A DNA stretch of 14,574 nt. Source: Bacillota bacterium. GTDB taxonomy: Bacteria > Bacillota > Clostridia > Christensenellales > Aristaeellaceae. The notes under the pieces are model-generated. The model ran no database searches, was not told the origin of the DNA, and worked only from the letters and a program-made list of their open reading frames with translations. The stretch is from the NCBI GenBank assembly GCA_023421395.1, contig JAEZTL010000019.1, forward strand, positions 1 to 14,574, written 5' to 3'. Position 1 is the stretch's first letter. Each line of letters begins with the position of its first letter. Below, in pieces: positions 1-6,241 of the stretch. A program made the translations under genes and the position numbers.

Positions 1-44
1 GGTCTCCAAAGATATAGATTGCGCGAGGGATTTTATTTTTAAGG

Positions 45-75
45 GGGCGGCCCCGGCGTTTGCCGGGGGCCACCC
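45..75 (-). terminator. GC-rich hairpin downstream of the ROK gene, possible terminator
   Basis: A strong stem-loop lies just after the stop codon of the minus-strand ROK gene. GGG, GGCC and CCGGC blocks pair across a 4-nt loop with one bulged base. One pair (48/72) is a G-U wobble in minus-strand RNA but a C-A mismatch in plus-strand RNA, so the structure suits the ROK transcript better. There is no U-run after it on the minus strand, so it may be a 3' end stabiliser or part of a factor-dependent end. Positions 1-44 hold nothing else that I recognise. Confidence 0.4.
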
Positions 76-90
76 GCTTTTGTATGCATT

Positions 91-1233
91 TCAGGAAACG
101 CCCTGGCCCCGGGACTGGATGCCGAGGTATTGCATCACATGGGGCAGCGCCGCGCCTGCGGCGATGGGAATCTTGGCGGTGGCGCCGATGCGGATGAAGC
201 GGCGGTCCGTGGGAAAGGCCGTGCGTGCGGCCACCAGTTGGTGGAGCCTGTCGATATCCTCCGCCGCCAGGTAGCGGCCCAGGATGCCGCCCAGGATCAC
301 ATCATAGTCCATCATCATGTGCAGGTTGTCAATGGCGGAAGCCAGGTACTTCAGGTATTCGTCCCAGCGGGCCACTTCGTCCGTGCCTCCGGCGCGCAGC
401 GCGGCGAAAAACCTTGCCACCGGCTCGTCTGGCATCAAAAGCGCGCTCAGCGTACAGTAGGTGTCCACGCAGCCCTGCTTTCCGCAGTAGCAGGGCCGCC
501 CGCCGGGCACGATGGTCATGTGCTCGAACACGCCGCTCTTCAGTTCGTTTCCCTTCAAAAACTTTCCGCCGATGATCAGCGCGCCGCTCATATTGTAGCG
601 GATGTGTACGAAGATCGCGTTGACGATGTCCGGCGAGAGCCACAGCTCCACCGTCGCGGCGGCCTCGCCGTCGTGGGCCATGCCGCAGGGGTAGTTCAGA
701 TAGGGCTTGAACTGCTCGATCGACATGCCGGTGCAGTTGAGAATCTTGCCGTAGGTGACGGTCTCCCCGTCGGAGGAGATCAGGCCCTGCAGCACGATGT
801 TGACGCCCAGAACCCGGGGCGGATCCACCGGCAGGCGGCCGATGAACCGGTTGACCGCCCCGCATACGGCGCGCACGTAGCCGGACGTGTTGGAGAAGGG
901 AAGCAGCTGCATTTCCGTGTGGATGATTTCGCCGTAGAGGTCGATGGCGACGATTTCAAAGCTCTCCTTGAGAAGCTCCACGCCCACCGCCACGTGGGAG
1001 CGCGGCAGAAAGGCCAGCGCTTCGGCCTTTCTTCCGCCGGTGGACTCAAAGCTGCCCTTCTGGGCGATCACCCCCTGGTCCATCAGTTCGCGTACGATCT
1101 GACTGACGGTAGGGCGGCTGAGGCCCAGCCCGCTGGCAATCTCCAGCTTCGAGGTCTTCCGGCGCCCGTAAATGAATTCCAGAACGTTCTTCGTATTGGT
1201 CCTTTTCAGCTCCGCCGTGGTTGCTTTCTGCAA
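91..1233 (-). CDS. ROK-family transcriptional repressor (XylR/NagC/Mlc type)
   Basis: Likely the local repressor of the divergent polyol operon. The chosen TTG start gives 380 residues, usual for ROK repressors. A winged helix-turn-helix lies at about residues 8-60, with the recognition region SKLEIASGLGLSRPTVSQIV near 28-47. The ROK domain follows, with the zinc motif CYCGKQGC (Cys248, Cys250, Cys255) and His238 as probable fourth ligand. The frame stays open to 1326, but that far TTG coincides with a -35 box, so it should lie upstream of the transcript. The TTG at 1233 has an AGAGGGTGG ribosome site 6 nt before it and leads straight into the HTH. In the usual GTGIG and GExGH motifs it reads YNMSG and GVFEH, so it is not a sugar kinase and its ligand pocket is altered. 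That it controls the neighbouring operon is inferred from divergent placement and from dyads in the shared upstream region. Confidence 0.88.
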   Translation of the reverse strand: MQKATTAELKRTNTKNVLEFIYGRRKTSKLEIASGLGLSRPTVSQIVRELMDQGVIAQKGSFESTGGRKAEALAFLPRSHVAVGVELLKESFEIVAIDLYGEIIHTEMQLLPFSNTSGYVRAVCGAVNRFIGRLPVDPPRVLGVNIVLQGLISSDGETVTYGKILNCTGMSIEQFKPYLNYPCGMAHDGEAAATVELWLSPDIVNAIFVHIRYNMSGALIIGGKFLKGNELKSGVFEHMTIVPGGRPCYCGKQGCVDTYCTLSALLMPDEPVARFFAALRAGGTDEVARWDEYLKYLASAIDNLHMMMDYDVILGGILGRYLAAEDIDRLHQLVAARTAFPTDRRFIRIGATAKIPIAAGAALPHVMQYLGIQSRGQGVS

Positions 1234-1297
1234 GAAGATCCACCCTCTGTTGCGTACCTTAGGCTTTTCCGGGTGCGTTTTGCCCGCGTTGATACCC

Positions 1298-1326
1298 AGT
1301 ATATCACAGGGCAACGTGGCATGCAA
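1298..1326 (-). promoter_or_regulatory. Promoter of the ROK regulator gene
   Basis: On the minus strand, TTGCAT (1326-1321) and TATACT (1303-1298) are separated by exactly 17 bp. Transcription should begin near 1290, about 57 nt before the TTG start at 1233. The -35 box coincides with the first codons of the longest open frame, which argues against translation starting at 1326. Confidence 0.65.
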
Positions 1327-1349
1327 ACGCTTTAAAACAATTCAATAAT

Positions 1350-1358
1350 TGGTATAAT
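1350..1358 (+). promoter_or_regulatory. Extended -10 promoter element TGGTATAAT
   Basis: TGGTATAAT has the TGn extension and a perfect TATAAT at 1353-1358. No good -35 box is found 16-18 bp upstream (the bases there are CTTTAA-like), so it would rely on the extended -10. It sits inside the 10-bp inverted repeat 1337-1346 / 1382-1391 and between the half-sites ATTGG (1348-1352) and CCAAT (1363-1367). A repressor bound there would block it. The same TGGTATAAT string precedes the MATE gene at 10966-10974. Confidence 0.45.
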
Positions 1359-1399
1359 ATAGCCAATAGTTACTGCATAAAATTGAATTGTAATGGACA

Positions 1400-1428
1400 T
1401 TGACAAAAGCGTCGACATGCCTTACTCT
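1400..1428 (+). promoter_or_regulatory. Likely main promoter of the transporter/catabolic operon
   Basis: A perfect -35 TTGACA (1400-1405) is followed after 17 bp by TACTCT (1423-1428), which matches the -10 consensus at only three of six bases. The start would be near 1435. A dyad at 1459-1474 lies roughly 25-40 bp downstream of that start, well placed for a repressor. Confidence 0.5.
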
Positions 1429-1458
1429 TATGGAAAAGATGTTTACAAAAGAAACGAA

Positions 1459-1474
1459 TTATTTCGATAAATAA
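1459..1474. promoter_or_regulatory. Candidate ROK operator, dyad TTATTT-CGAT-AAATAA
   Basis: Perfect 6-bp arms TTATTT (1459-1464) and AAATAA (1469-1474) flank CGAT. A second overlapping dyad uses AATAA (1470-1474) and TTATT (1478-1482), giving three half-sites in a row. AT-rich palindromes with TTATTT/AAATAA-like arms are the style bound by E. coli NagC and Mlc, which are ROK proteins. Linking it to the adjacent ROK gene is inference. Confidence 0.45.
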
Positions 1475-1744
1475 GATTTATTAGAGCGTATTGCCCATAA
1501 ATATATAAATAAATAGCACATAAATGCAGAATAGAAAAGATCGTTTCCAAAACATTCCACCACGGCGAGGAACGAATATCCGTACAAAAATATCGATTCA
1601 AATTATGAATATGATGTTAAGCATTATGCTGGAAAGCGGCAGGGCGCGCAACCAATCCAGACCGGAGGCAGGGAGGGAAATCGACCGTCCGGCAGGTGTC
1701 GCCCGACCGCAGGCCCGCATGCAATCAGACGAGGAGGTTCGTTC

Positions 1745-3148
1745 ATGAAGAAGTATTTCGCGCTGGTTCTGGCCCTGACTTTGATGGCGACCATGTTTGT
1801 TGGCGTCGCGTCGGCCGAGAGTTCCGCGATTAACTGGCAGGCCTACGCCGGCACCAAGATCCAGGTTATGTTCAACCAGCACAACTACCAGAAGGCGATC
1901 ACCGACTACGGCAAGCTGGAAGAATTCGAAAAGCTGACGGGCATCGATGTTGAGTACTCGGTCACTCCCGAGGAGAACTACTTCGACAAGCTGAACATCG
2001 CGCTTTCCTCCAAGAGCGGCGAACCGGACATCTTCATGACCGGCGCATATCAGGTTTGGGAGTACGCCTCCGCCGGCTACATGGAGCCGCTGGAAGGCTA
2101 CATCGGCGATCCGGCCCAGACCGAGGCCGGCTACAACTTCGCGGACTTCTACCCCGGCGTCGTGGGCACGCTGGCGTGGGACTGCGTGCCCGGCCATCCG
2201 GTGGGCTCCGGCTCCCAGTGGGCGCTGCCGATGGGCTACGAGCTCAACAACATCGCCTACAACAAGAAGTACTTTGACGAGAAGGGCATCAAGCTGCCCG
2301 CCACCACCTCCGAACTGCTGGAAACCGCCAAGTCCCTCAAGGACTGGAGCGGCACGGGTTCCTACGGCATCGCCGTGCGCGGTACCCGCAACTGGGCGAC
2401 CATCCACCCGGGCTACATGACGCTGTTCTCCACCTGGGGGGCCAAGGACTTCGAAATCGAGGATGGCAGGCTGGTCTGCAAGCTGGACTCCGACGCCGCC
2501 ATCGCGATGACGGACTACTGGGTCAAGCTGATCGTCGAAGGATCCTCGCCGCAGTGGGCCACCTTCACCTGGTACGAGGCGGGCTCCCACCTGGGCGCGG
2601 GCGTCGCGGCGATGCTGTATGACGCCACCTGCAACGGCTACTTCCAGAACTATCCGGAAGGCGCTTCCGCCCAGTCCGGCAACCTGGGCTGGTACGCCGG
2701 CGTGGTGCCGGATGGTTCCGGCCTGACCGAGAAGGACATCAAGTCCAACGTGTGGGTGTGGTCCATGGGCATGAACGCCAACTCCGACAATAAGGGCGCG
2801 GCGTGGCTGTTCCTCCAGTACTTCACCAGCCCCGAGTACATGCTGTTCTCCGGCACGGACGGCGCCTGCGCCGACAGCCCGCGCAAGTCCGTCGCCGAAT
2901 CCGACGCCTACAAGTCCGTCGTGGGCAAGTCCTTCGGCTACCTGGAGGCGCTGGATGTGCTGCTGCCCAACGCGACCATCCAGTTTACGCCGCAGCCCTA
3001 CTTCTTCGAGACCACGACCGAGTGGGCCGCCACACTGCAGGATCTGGTGGAGCAGTACCGGACGACCGGGTCCTGCGACACCGCCGGCGCGATGAAGGCG
3101 CTGAAGGCGAAGCTCGACATCGCGGTGGAAGACCTCACCGTCGGCTGA
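1745..3148 (+). CDS. Extracellular solute-binding protein of the ABC importer (family 1, polyol/sugar type)
   Basis: Captures the substrate outside the membrane and delivers it to the two permeases encoded next. It has 467 residues, normal for the family. A classical signal peptide (MKK, then a hydrophobic stretch, then VASA) should be cut after Ala24. There is no lipobox cysteine, so it is not predicted to be a lipoprotein. The mature part shows the usual opening (IQVMFNQHNYQKAI, then FEKLTGIDVEYS) and a GVAAMLYDAT stretch like the AMWxDAT motif of sorbitol/mannitol-binding proteins as I recall them. It starts at ATG, 7 nt after GGAGG (1733-1737). It is the first gene of the operon and is followed by a strong hairpin that may set its higher dosage. 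The true ligand cannot be read from sequence. A C4 polyol is inferred from the downstream enzymes. Confidence 0.9.
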   Translation: MKKYFALVLALTLMATMFVGVASAESSAINWQAYAGTKIQVMFNQHNYQKAITDYGKLEEFEKLTGIDVEYSVTPEENYFDKLNIALSSKSGEPDIFMTGAYQVWEYASAGYMEPLEGYIGDPAQTEAGYNFADFYPGVVGTLAWDCVPGHPVGSGSQWALPMGYELNNIAYNKKYFDEKGIKLPATTSELLETAKSLKDWSGTGSYGIAVRGTRNWATIHPGYMTLFSTWGAKDFEIEDGRLVCKLDSDAAIAMTDYWVKLIVEGSSPQWATFTWYEAGSHLGAGVAAMLYDATCNGYFQNYPEGASAQSGNLGWYAGVVPDGSGLTEKDIKSNVWVWSMGMNANSDNKGAAWLFLQYFTSPEYMLFSGTDGACADSPRKSVAESDAYKSVVGKSFGYLEALDVLLPNATIQFTPQPYFFETTTEWAATLQDLVEQYRTTGSCDTAGAMKALKAKLDIAVEDLTVG

Positions 3149-3169
3149 TCACGCCTGCCAGAACGTTGC

Positions 3170-3204
3170 GCGGAGGTTCGGGGCGCTTCGCTCCGGGCCT
3201 CCGC
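3170..3204 (+). other. 15-bp stem-loop between binding-protein and permease genes
   Basis: Positions 3170-3184 pair with 3190-3204 across the 5-nt loop GCTTC. All 15 pairs form, three of them G-U wobbles. No U-run follows, so this is not a standard terminator. Such intercistronic structures after a binding-protein gene are known, as between malE and malF, to protect the upstream mRNA from 3' exonucleases and leave it in excess over the permease message. That role is inferred here. Confidence 0.7.
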
Positions 3205-3245
3205 ACCCCCGGCGCTTCAAGGCTTCAGGAGGGAGTTGAATCCAC

Positions 3246-4247
3246 TTGGTCACCCAGAAAGCCTCCGGCGCCCGAAACGGCGCGCCGCAAGCCGATCTGA
3301 ACACGGTACCGTTCAAGACGCGCCTCAGGCCCTACCTGATCGTCGCGCCGGCGCTTCTGATCACGATCGGCATTTTGATCCCCTTTGCGATGGCAATCTA
3401 CTTTTCACTGACCGGTTACACATTCCGAAACCCCAACGCCACCTTCATTGGCCTTCGCAACTGGATCCGCATGTTTGAGGACAGCCAGTTCTGGAACGGC
3501 GTGTGGGTCACGCTCCGGTACGCGTTCTGGTCCACCCTGGTGGAAATGCTGCTAGGCCTTGGCATCGCGATGCTGCTGGGCAGCGTCAACAACCGGTTTT
3601 CCCGCATCCTGCGCGTAGCGCTGATCTTCCCGCTGATGGTCGCCCCGGTCATCGGCACGATCATCTGGCAGTTGATGCTGTCCTCTTCCGTGGGCATCAT
3701 CGAAAAATTCCTGAACCTTTTCGGCCTGTACGGCATGCAGTGGGGCGCCTCGCAGAGGACCGCCATGCTGACCGTGGTGATGATCGACGTCTGGGTCAAC
3801 TGCCCGTTTGTGATCATTCTGATTTTGGCCGGCATCCAGTCGCTGCCCAAATCCCCGTTCGAATCGGCCAAGATCGACGGCGGCAGCGCCTGGTTCAACT
3901 TTAAAACGCTGACGCTCCCGATGCTCAAGCCCTGCATCCTGATCGCGCTTCTGTTCCGGCTGATGGCCGCGCTGCAGGAGTTCGGCATCATCTTCGCGCT
4001 GACCAAGGGCGGCCCGGGCGACACGCTGATGAGCCTCTCGGTCACCGCCTATACCCGCGGCTACATGTATCAGAAATTCTCCGGCGCGCTGCCCTTCATT
4101 CTGGTGCTCTGGTTCATCGTCAACATCGCCGCGACCTACATCGTCAAGGCCTGGCGCAAGTCCCAGTATCAGGCCGTCGGCAAGGAAATCGAAGAGGCGC
4201 CGAAAAAGCGCGGGTTTGCGCGGGCGCGGAAAGGAGCGGGCGCATGA
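3246..4247 (+). CDS. ABC transporter permease, MalF/UgpA type
   Basis: Integral membrane half of the importer channel. It has 333 residues with a hydrophilic N-terminus of about 28 residues and then about six membrane segments (near 31-53, 90-112, 122-144, 174-196, 230-252 and 282-301). The cytoplasmic EAA loop is clear at about 205-228: ESAKIDGGSAWFNFKTLTLP, which docks onto an ATPase coupling groove. The start is TTG at 3246, 10 nt after AGGAGGGAG (3227-3235). No ATG lies between this site and the first membrane segment. The start is weaker than those of its neighbours and may keep permease output below that of the binding protein. It overlaps the next permease by 4 bp (ATGA), so translation is probably coupled. 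The C-terminal tail is rich in Lys and Arg, as expected on the cytoplasmic side. Confidence 0.92.
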   Translation: MVTQKASGARNGAPQADLNTVPFKTRLRPYLIVAPALLITIGILIPFAMAIYFSLTGYTFRNPNATFIGLRNWIRMFEDSQFWNGVWVTLRYAFWSTLVEMLLGLGIAMLLGSVNNRFSRILRVALIFPLMVAPVIGTIIWQLMLSSSVGIIEKFLNLFGLYGMQWGASQRTAMLTVVMIDVWVNCPFVIILILAGIQSLPKSPFESAKIDGGSAWFNFKTLTLPMLKPCILIALLFRLMAALQEFGIIFALTKGGPGDTLMSLSVTAYTRGYMYQKFSGALPFILVLWFIVNIAATYIVKAWRKSQYQAVGKEIEEAPKKRGFARARKGAGA

Positions 4248-5065
4248 CGGCTCAACGCAGACTCAGCGCGATCCTCAAAAACGGCGGCCTGGCGCTGTAC
4301 GCGGTCTTCGCGCTGTTCCCGCTGTTGTGGATGGTGCTGCTCACCTTCAAGTCGGACGCGGAGATGCTGACCACCACCTTCGTCTTCACCCCGACCCTCG
4401 TCAACTACGAGGAAGTGTTCCTCAAAACCGACTACTTCCGCTACATCCGGGACTCCATCATCGTGTCGGGCGGCGCGGTGATCGTGTCGGTGCTGGCGGG
4501 CGTACCCGCGGCCTACGCCTTCGCGCGCTACAACTTCAAGAAAAAAGAGGACATCGCCTTCCAGATCCTCTCCTTCAAGTTCGCGCCGGAGATTCTGGTG
4601 GTGCTGCCGCTGTACATGATCTATCAGAAGCTGGGCCTGTACGATACGTATCTCGGGCTCATCTGGGTCTACCAGCTGATCTCGATGCCCCTCATCATCT
4701 GGGTGGTGCGCGGCTATTTTGAGGACATCTCCGTCGAGATCGAGCACGCCGCGCAGGTGGACGGTTACTCCTGGTGGCAGATCTTCCTGAAGATCCTGCT
4801 GCCGCTGATCAAACCGGGCCTGGTGGCATCGGCGCTGCTCTGCTTCATCTTCTCGTGGAACAGCTTCACGTTCCCGCTGCTGCTGGCGGGCATTCAGGTG
4901 GAGCCGATCACGGTGGCCGCCACGAAATACCTGGCGCAGTCCACCGTGCACTATGGGCAGATGGCGGTGGCGGCCACGTTCTCGGCGCTGCCGGCGATCA
5001 TCTTCGCGATCATCATTCAGAAGCACCTGGTGCGCGGCCTCAGCTTCGGCGCCGTGAAGGGATAG
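4244..5065 (+). CDS. ABC transporter permease, MalG/UgpE type
   Basis: Second channel subunit, partner of the upstream permease. It has 273 residues with about six membrane segments (first near 16-34, last near 243-260). The EAA loop lies at about 165-189: EIEHAAQVDGYSWWQIF, followed by LPLIKPG, the usual form in MalG-like proteins. The start ATG overlaps the preceding stop and has AAGGAG at 4231-4236, 7 nt upstream. The protein ends in SFGAVKG, a typical MalG-family C-terminus that contacts the ATPase. The stop is followed after 9 nt by the first ATPase gene. Confidence 0.93.
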   Translation: MTAQRRLSAILKNGGLALYAVFALFPLLWMVLLTFKSDAEMLTTTFVFTPTLVNYEEVFLKTDYFRYIRDSIIVSGGAVIVSVLAGVPAAYAFARYNFKKKEDIAFQILSFKFAPEILVVLPLYMIYQKLGLYDTYLGLIWVYQLISMPLIIWVVRGYFEDISVEIEHAAQVDGYSWWQIFLKILLPLIKPGLVASALLCFIFSWNSFTFPLLLAGIQVEPITVAATKYLAQSTVHYGQMAVAATFSALPAIIFAIIIQKHLVRGLSFGAVKG

Positions 5066-5074
5066 GTGTAGAAA

Positions 5075-6238
5075 ATGGCAAAGATTGAACTCAGCGGCGT
5101 CACCAAACGGTTTGGCAAGATCACGGCGCTGGACGATGTGACGCTGACCGTCCGCGACAAGGAATTCTTCGTGCTGTTCGGACCCGCGGGCGCGGGCAAG
5201 ACCACGATCCTCAACAACATCGCCGGAATCCAGGTGCCCACCGAGGGCGCGGTCAAAATCGGCGGCAGCGTGGTCAACCAGATGGACCCGGCCGAGCGCA
5301 ACGTGGCCATGGTGTTTGAAAACTACGCGCTCTATCCCCACATGACCGTGTACGACAACATCGCCTCTCCGATGCGCTCGCCCCGCTACAAAAAGGACGA
5401 GGGCTATATCAAGGAGGCCGTGAACCGCGTCGCCAAGCTCATGAAGATCGACATGCTGCTGGACCGGCTGCCCAGCCAGCTCTCAAACGGCCAGCGGCAG
5501 CGCGTGGCGCTGGGCCGGGCGCTGGTGCGTGAGCCCAACGTGTTTCTGATGGACGAACCGCTGGCCCACCTGGACGCCAAGCTCCGGAACCTGATGCGCA
5601 GCGAGCTCAAGGAAATGCAGCACAACTTCCAGACCACCTCCATCTACGTGACCCACGACTTCATGGAGGCCATGAGCCTGGGCGACCGCATCGGCATCAT
5701 CAACAAGGGCAAAATCGTGCAGGTCGGCACCGGCGACGAAGTCTACTATATGCCGGCGAACGAGTTCGTCGCGCAGCTGATGGGCGACCCGGAGATCAAC
5801 CTCCTGGAGTGCGACCTGACGAGATGCGGCGACGGCTACGCCCTCGCCTGGGAGGAAGCCCCCCGCCAGCCCTTTGAATTGCCCCCGGATGAAGTGCTCT
5901 ACCAGCGGTTCGGCGCCCTTGAACGCAATAATGTGCACCTGGGCCTCAGGCCTCAGAACATCCACTATCATTTCGAACCCGTGGAGGGCGCCGTCAAAGG
6001 CACGGTCTACAGCTTCGAGACCATCGGCAACAAGTCGGTTCTGATTGCCGCCGTCGGCCGGGAGCACCTGCGCATGATCGCGCCCAACGGCCTCAGGGTC
6101 CGGCTGGACCAGGACGTCTACGTCACCTTTGAAATCACCCGGGCCATGTTTTTCGACGCCGAGACGACGAACTACATCGGCCGCTATGACGAAGCGTCCG
6201 TGCGCGAAATGGCCGCGCAGCAGGCAAAGGAGGCGTGA
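5075..6238 (+). CDS. ABC transporter ATPase 1, MalK/UgpC type
   Basis: Nucleotide-binding subunit driving import, 387 residues. Walker A is GPAGAGKT (36-43), the signature is LSNGQ (136-140) where LSGGQ is usual, Walker B is VFLMDEP (156-162) with catalytic Glu161, the D-loop is LAHLD, and the switch His is His194. The Q-loop reads FENYALYP, so the normal glutamine is Glu82. After about residue 235 comes an OB-fold (TOBE-like) regulatory domain of the MalK group, containing HLGLRPQNI. A second, different ATPase gene follows 3 nt downstream, so the complex is probably a heterodimer of the two. The same two-ATPase plan occurs in the GlpS/GlpT glycerol importer of rhizobia. The start ATG has an AGGTG-type ribosome site. 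Confidence 0.92.
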   Translation: MAKIELSGVTKRFGKITALDDVTLTVRDKEFFVLFGPAGAGKTTILNNIAGIQVPTEGAVKIGGSVVNQMDPAERNVAMVFENYALYPHMTVYDNIASPMRSPRYKKDEGYIKEAVNRVAKLMKIDMLLDRLPSQLSNGQRQRVALGRALVREPNVFLMDEPLAHLDAKLRNLMRSELKEMQHNFQTTSIYVTHDFMEAMSLGDRIGIINKGKIVQVGTGDEVYYMPANEFVAQLMGDPEINLLECDLTRCGDGYALAWEEAPRQPFELPPDEVLYQRFGALERNNVHLGLRPQNIHYHFEPVEGAVKGTVYSFETIGNKSVLIAAVGREHLRMIAPNGLRVRLDQDVYVTFEITRAMFFDAETTNYIGRYDEASVREMAAQQAKEA

Positions 6239-6241
6239 CGG

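Larger units (their letters stand above)
1327..1744 (+). promoter_or_regulatory. Divergent AT-rich control region and long operon leader
   Basis: This 418-bp gap holds no convincing gene. From 1331 to about 1620 it is strikingly AT-rich against GC-rich genes on both sides. It contains two rightward promoter candidates (1350-1358 and 1400-1428), an inverted repeat at 1337-1391 and a dyad at 1459-1474. If transcription starts near 1435, the binding-protein mRNA has a leader of about 310 nt. The last 120 nt become GC-rich and end in the ribosome site GAGGAGGTT at 1731-1739. I do not recognise a riboswitch class in the leader. Confidence 0.7.

Noticed and set aside
1234..1326. N-terminal extension of the ROK gene starting at TTG 1326
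   Set aside because: It coincides with a promoter of consensus quality (TTGCAT, 17 bp, TATACT) and the extra 31 residues do not resemble a ROK N-terminus.
130..1335. Long plus-strand open frame opposite the ROK gene
   Set aside because: It is the antisense shadow of a clear ROK protein. Its His/Ala/Gly-rich translation has no recognisable fold.
1524..1748. 74-residue open frame in the operon leader, overlapping the binding-protein start by ATGA
   Set aside because: No ribosome site precedes its ATG, it crosses the AT-rich to GC-rich change, and its composition looks random. A leader peptide cannot be excluded.
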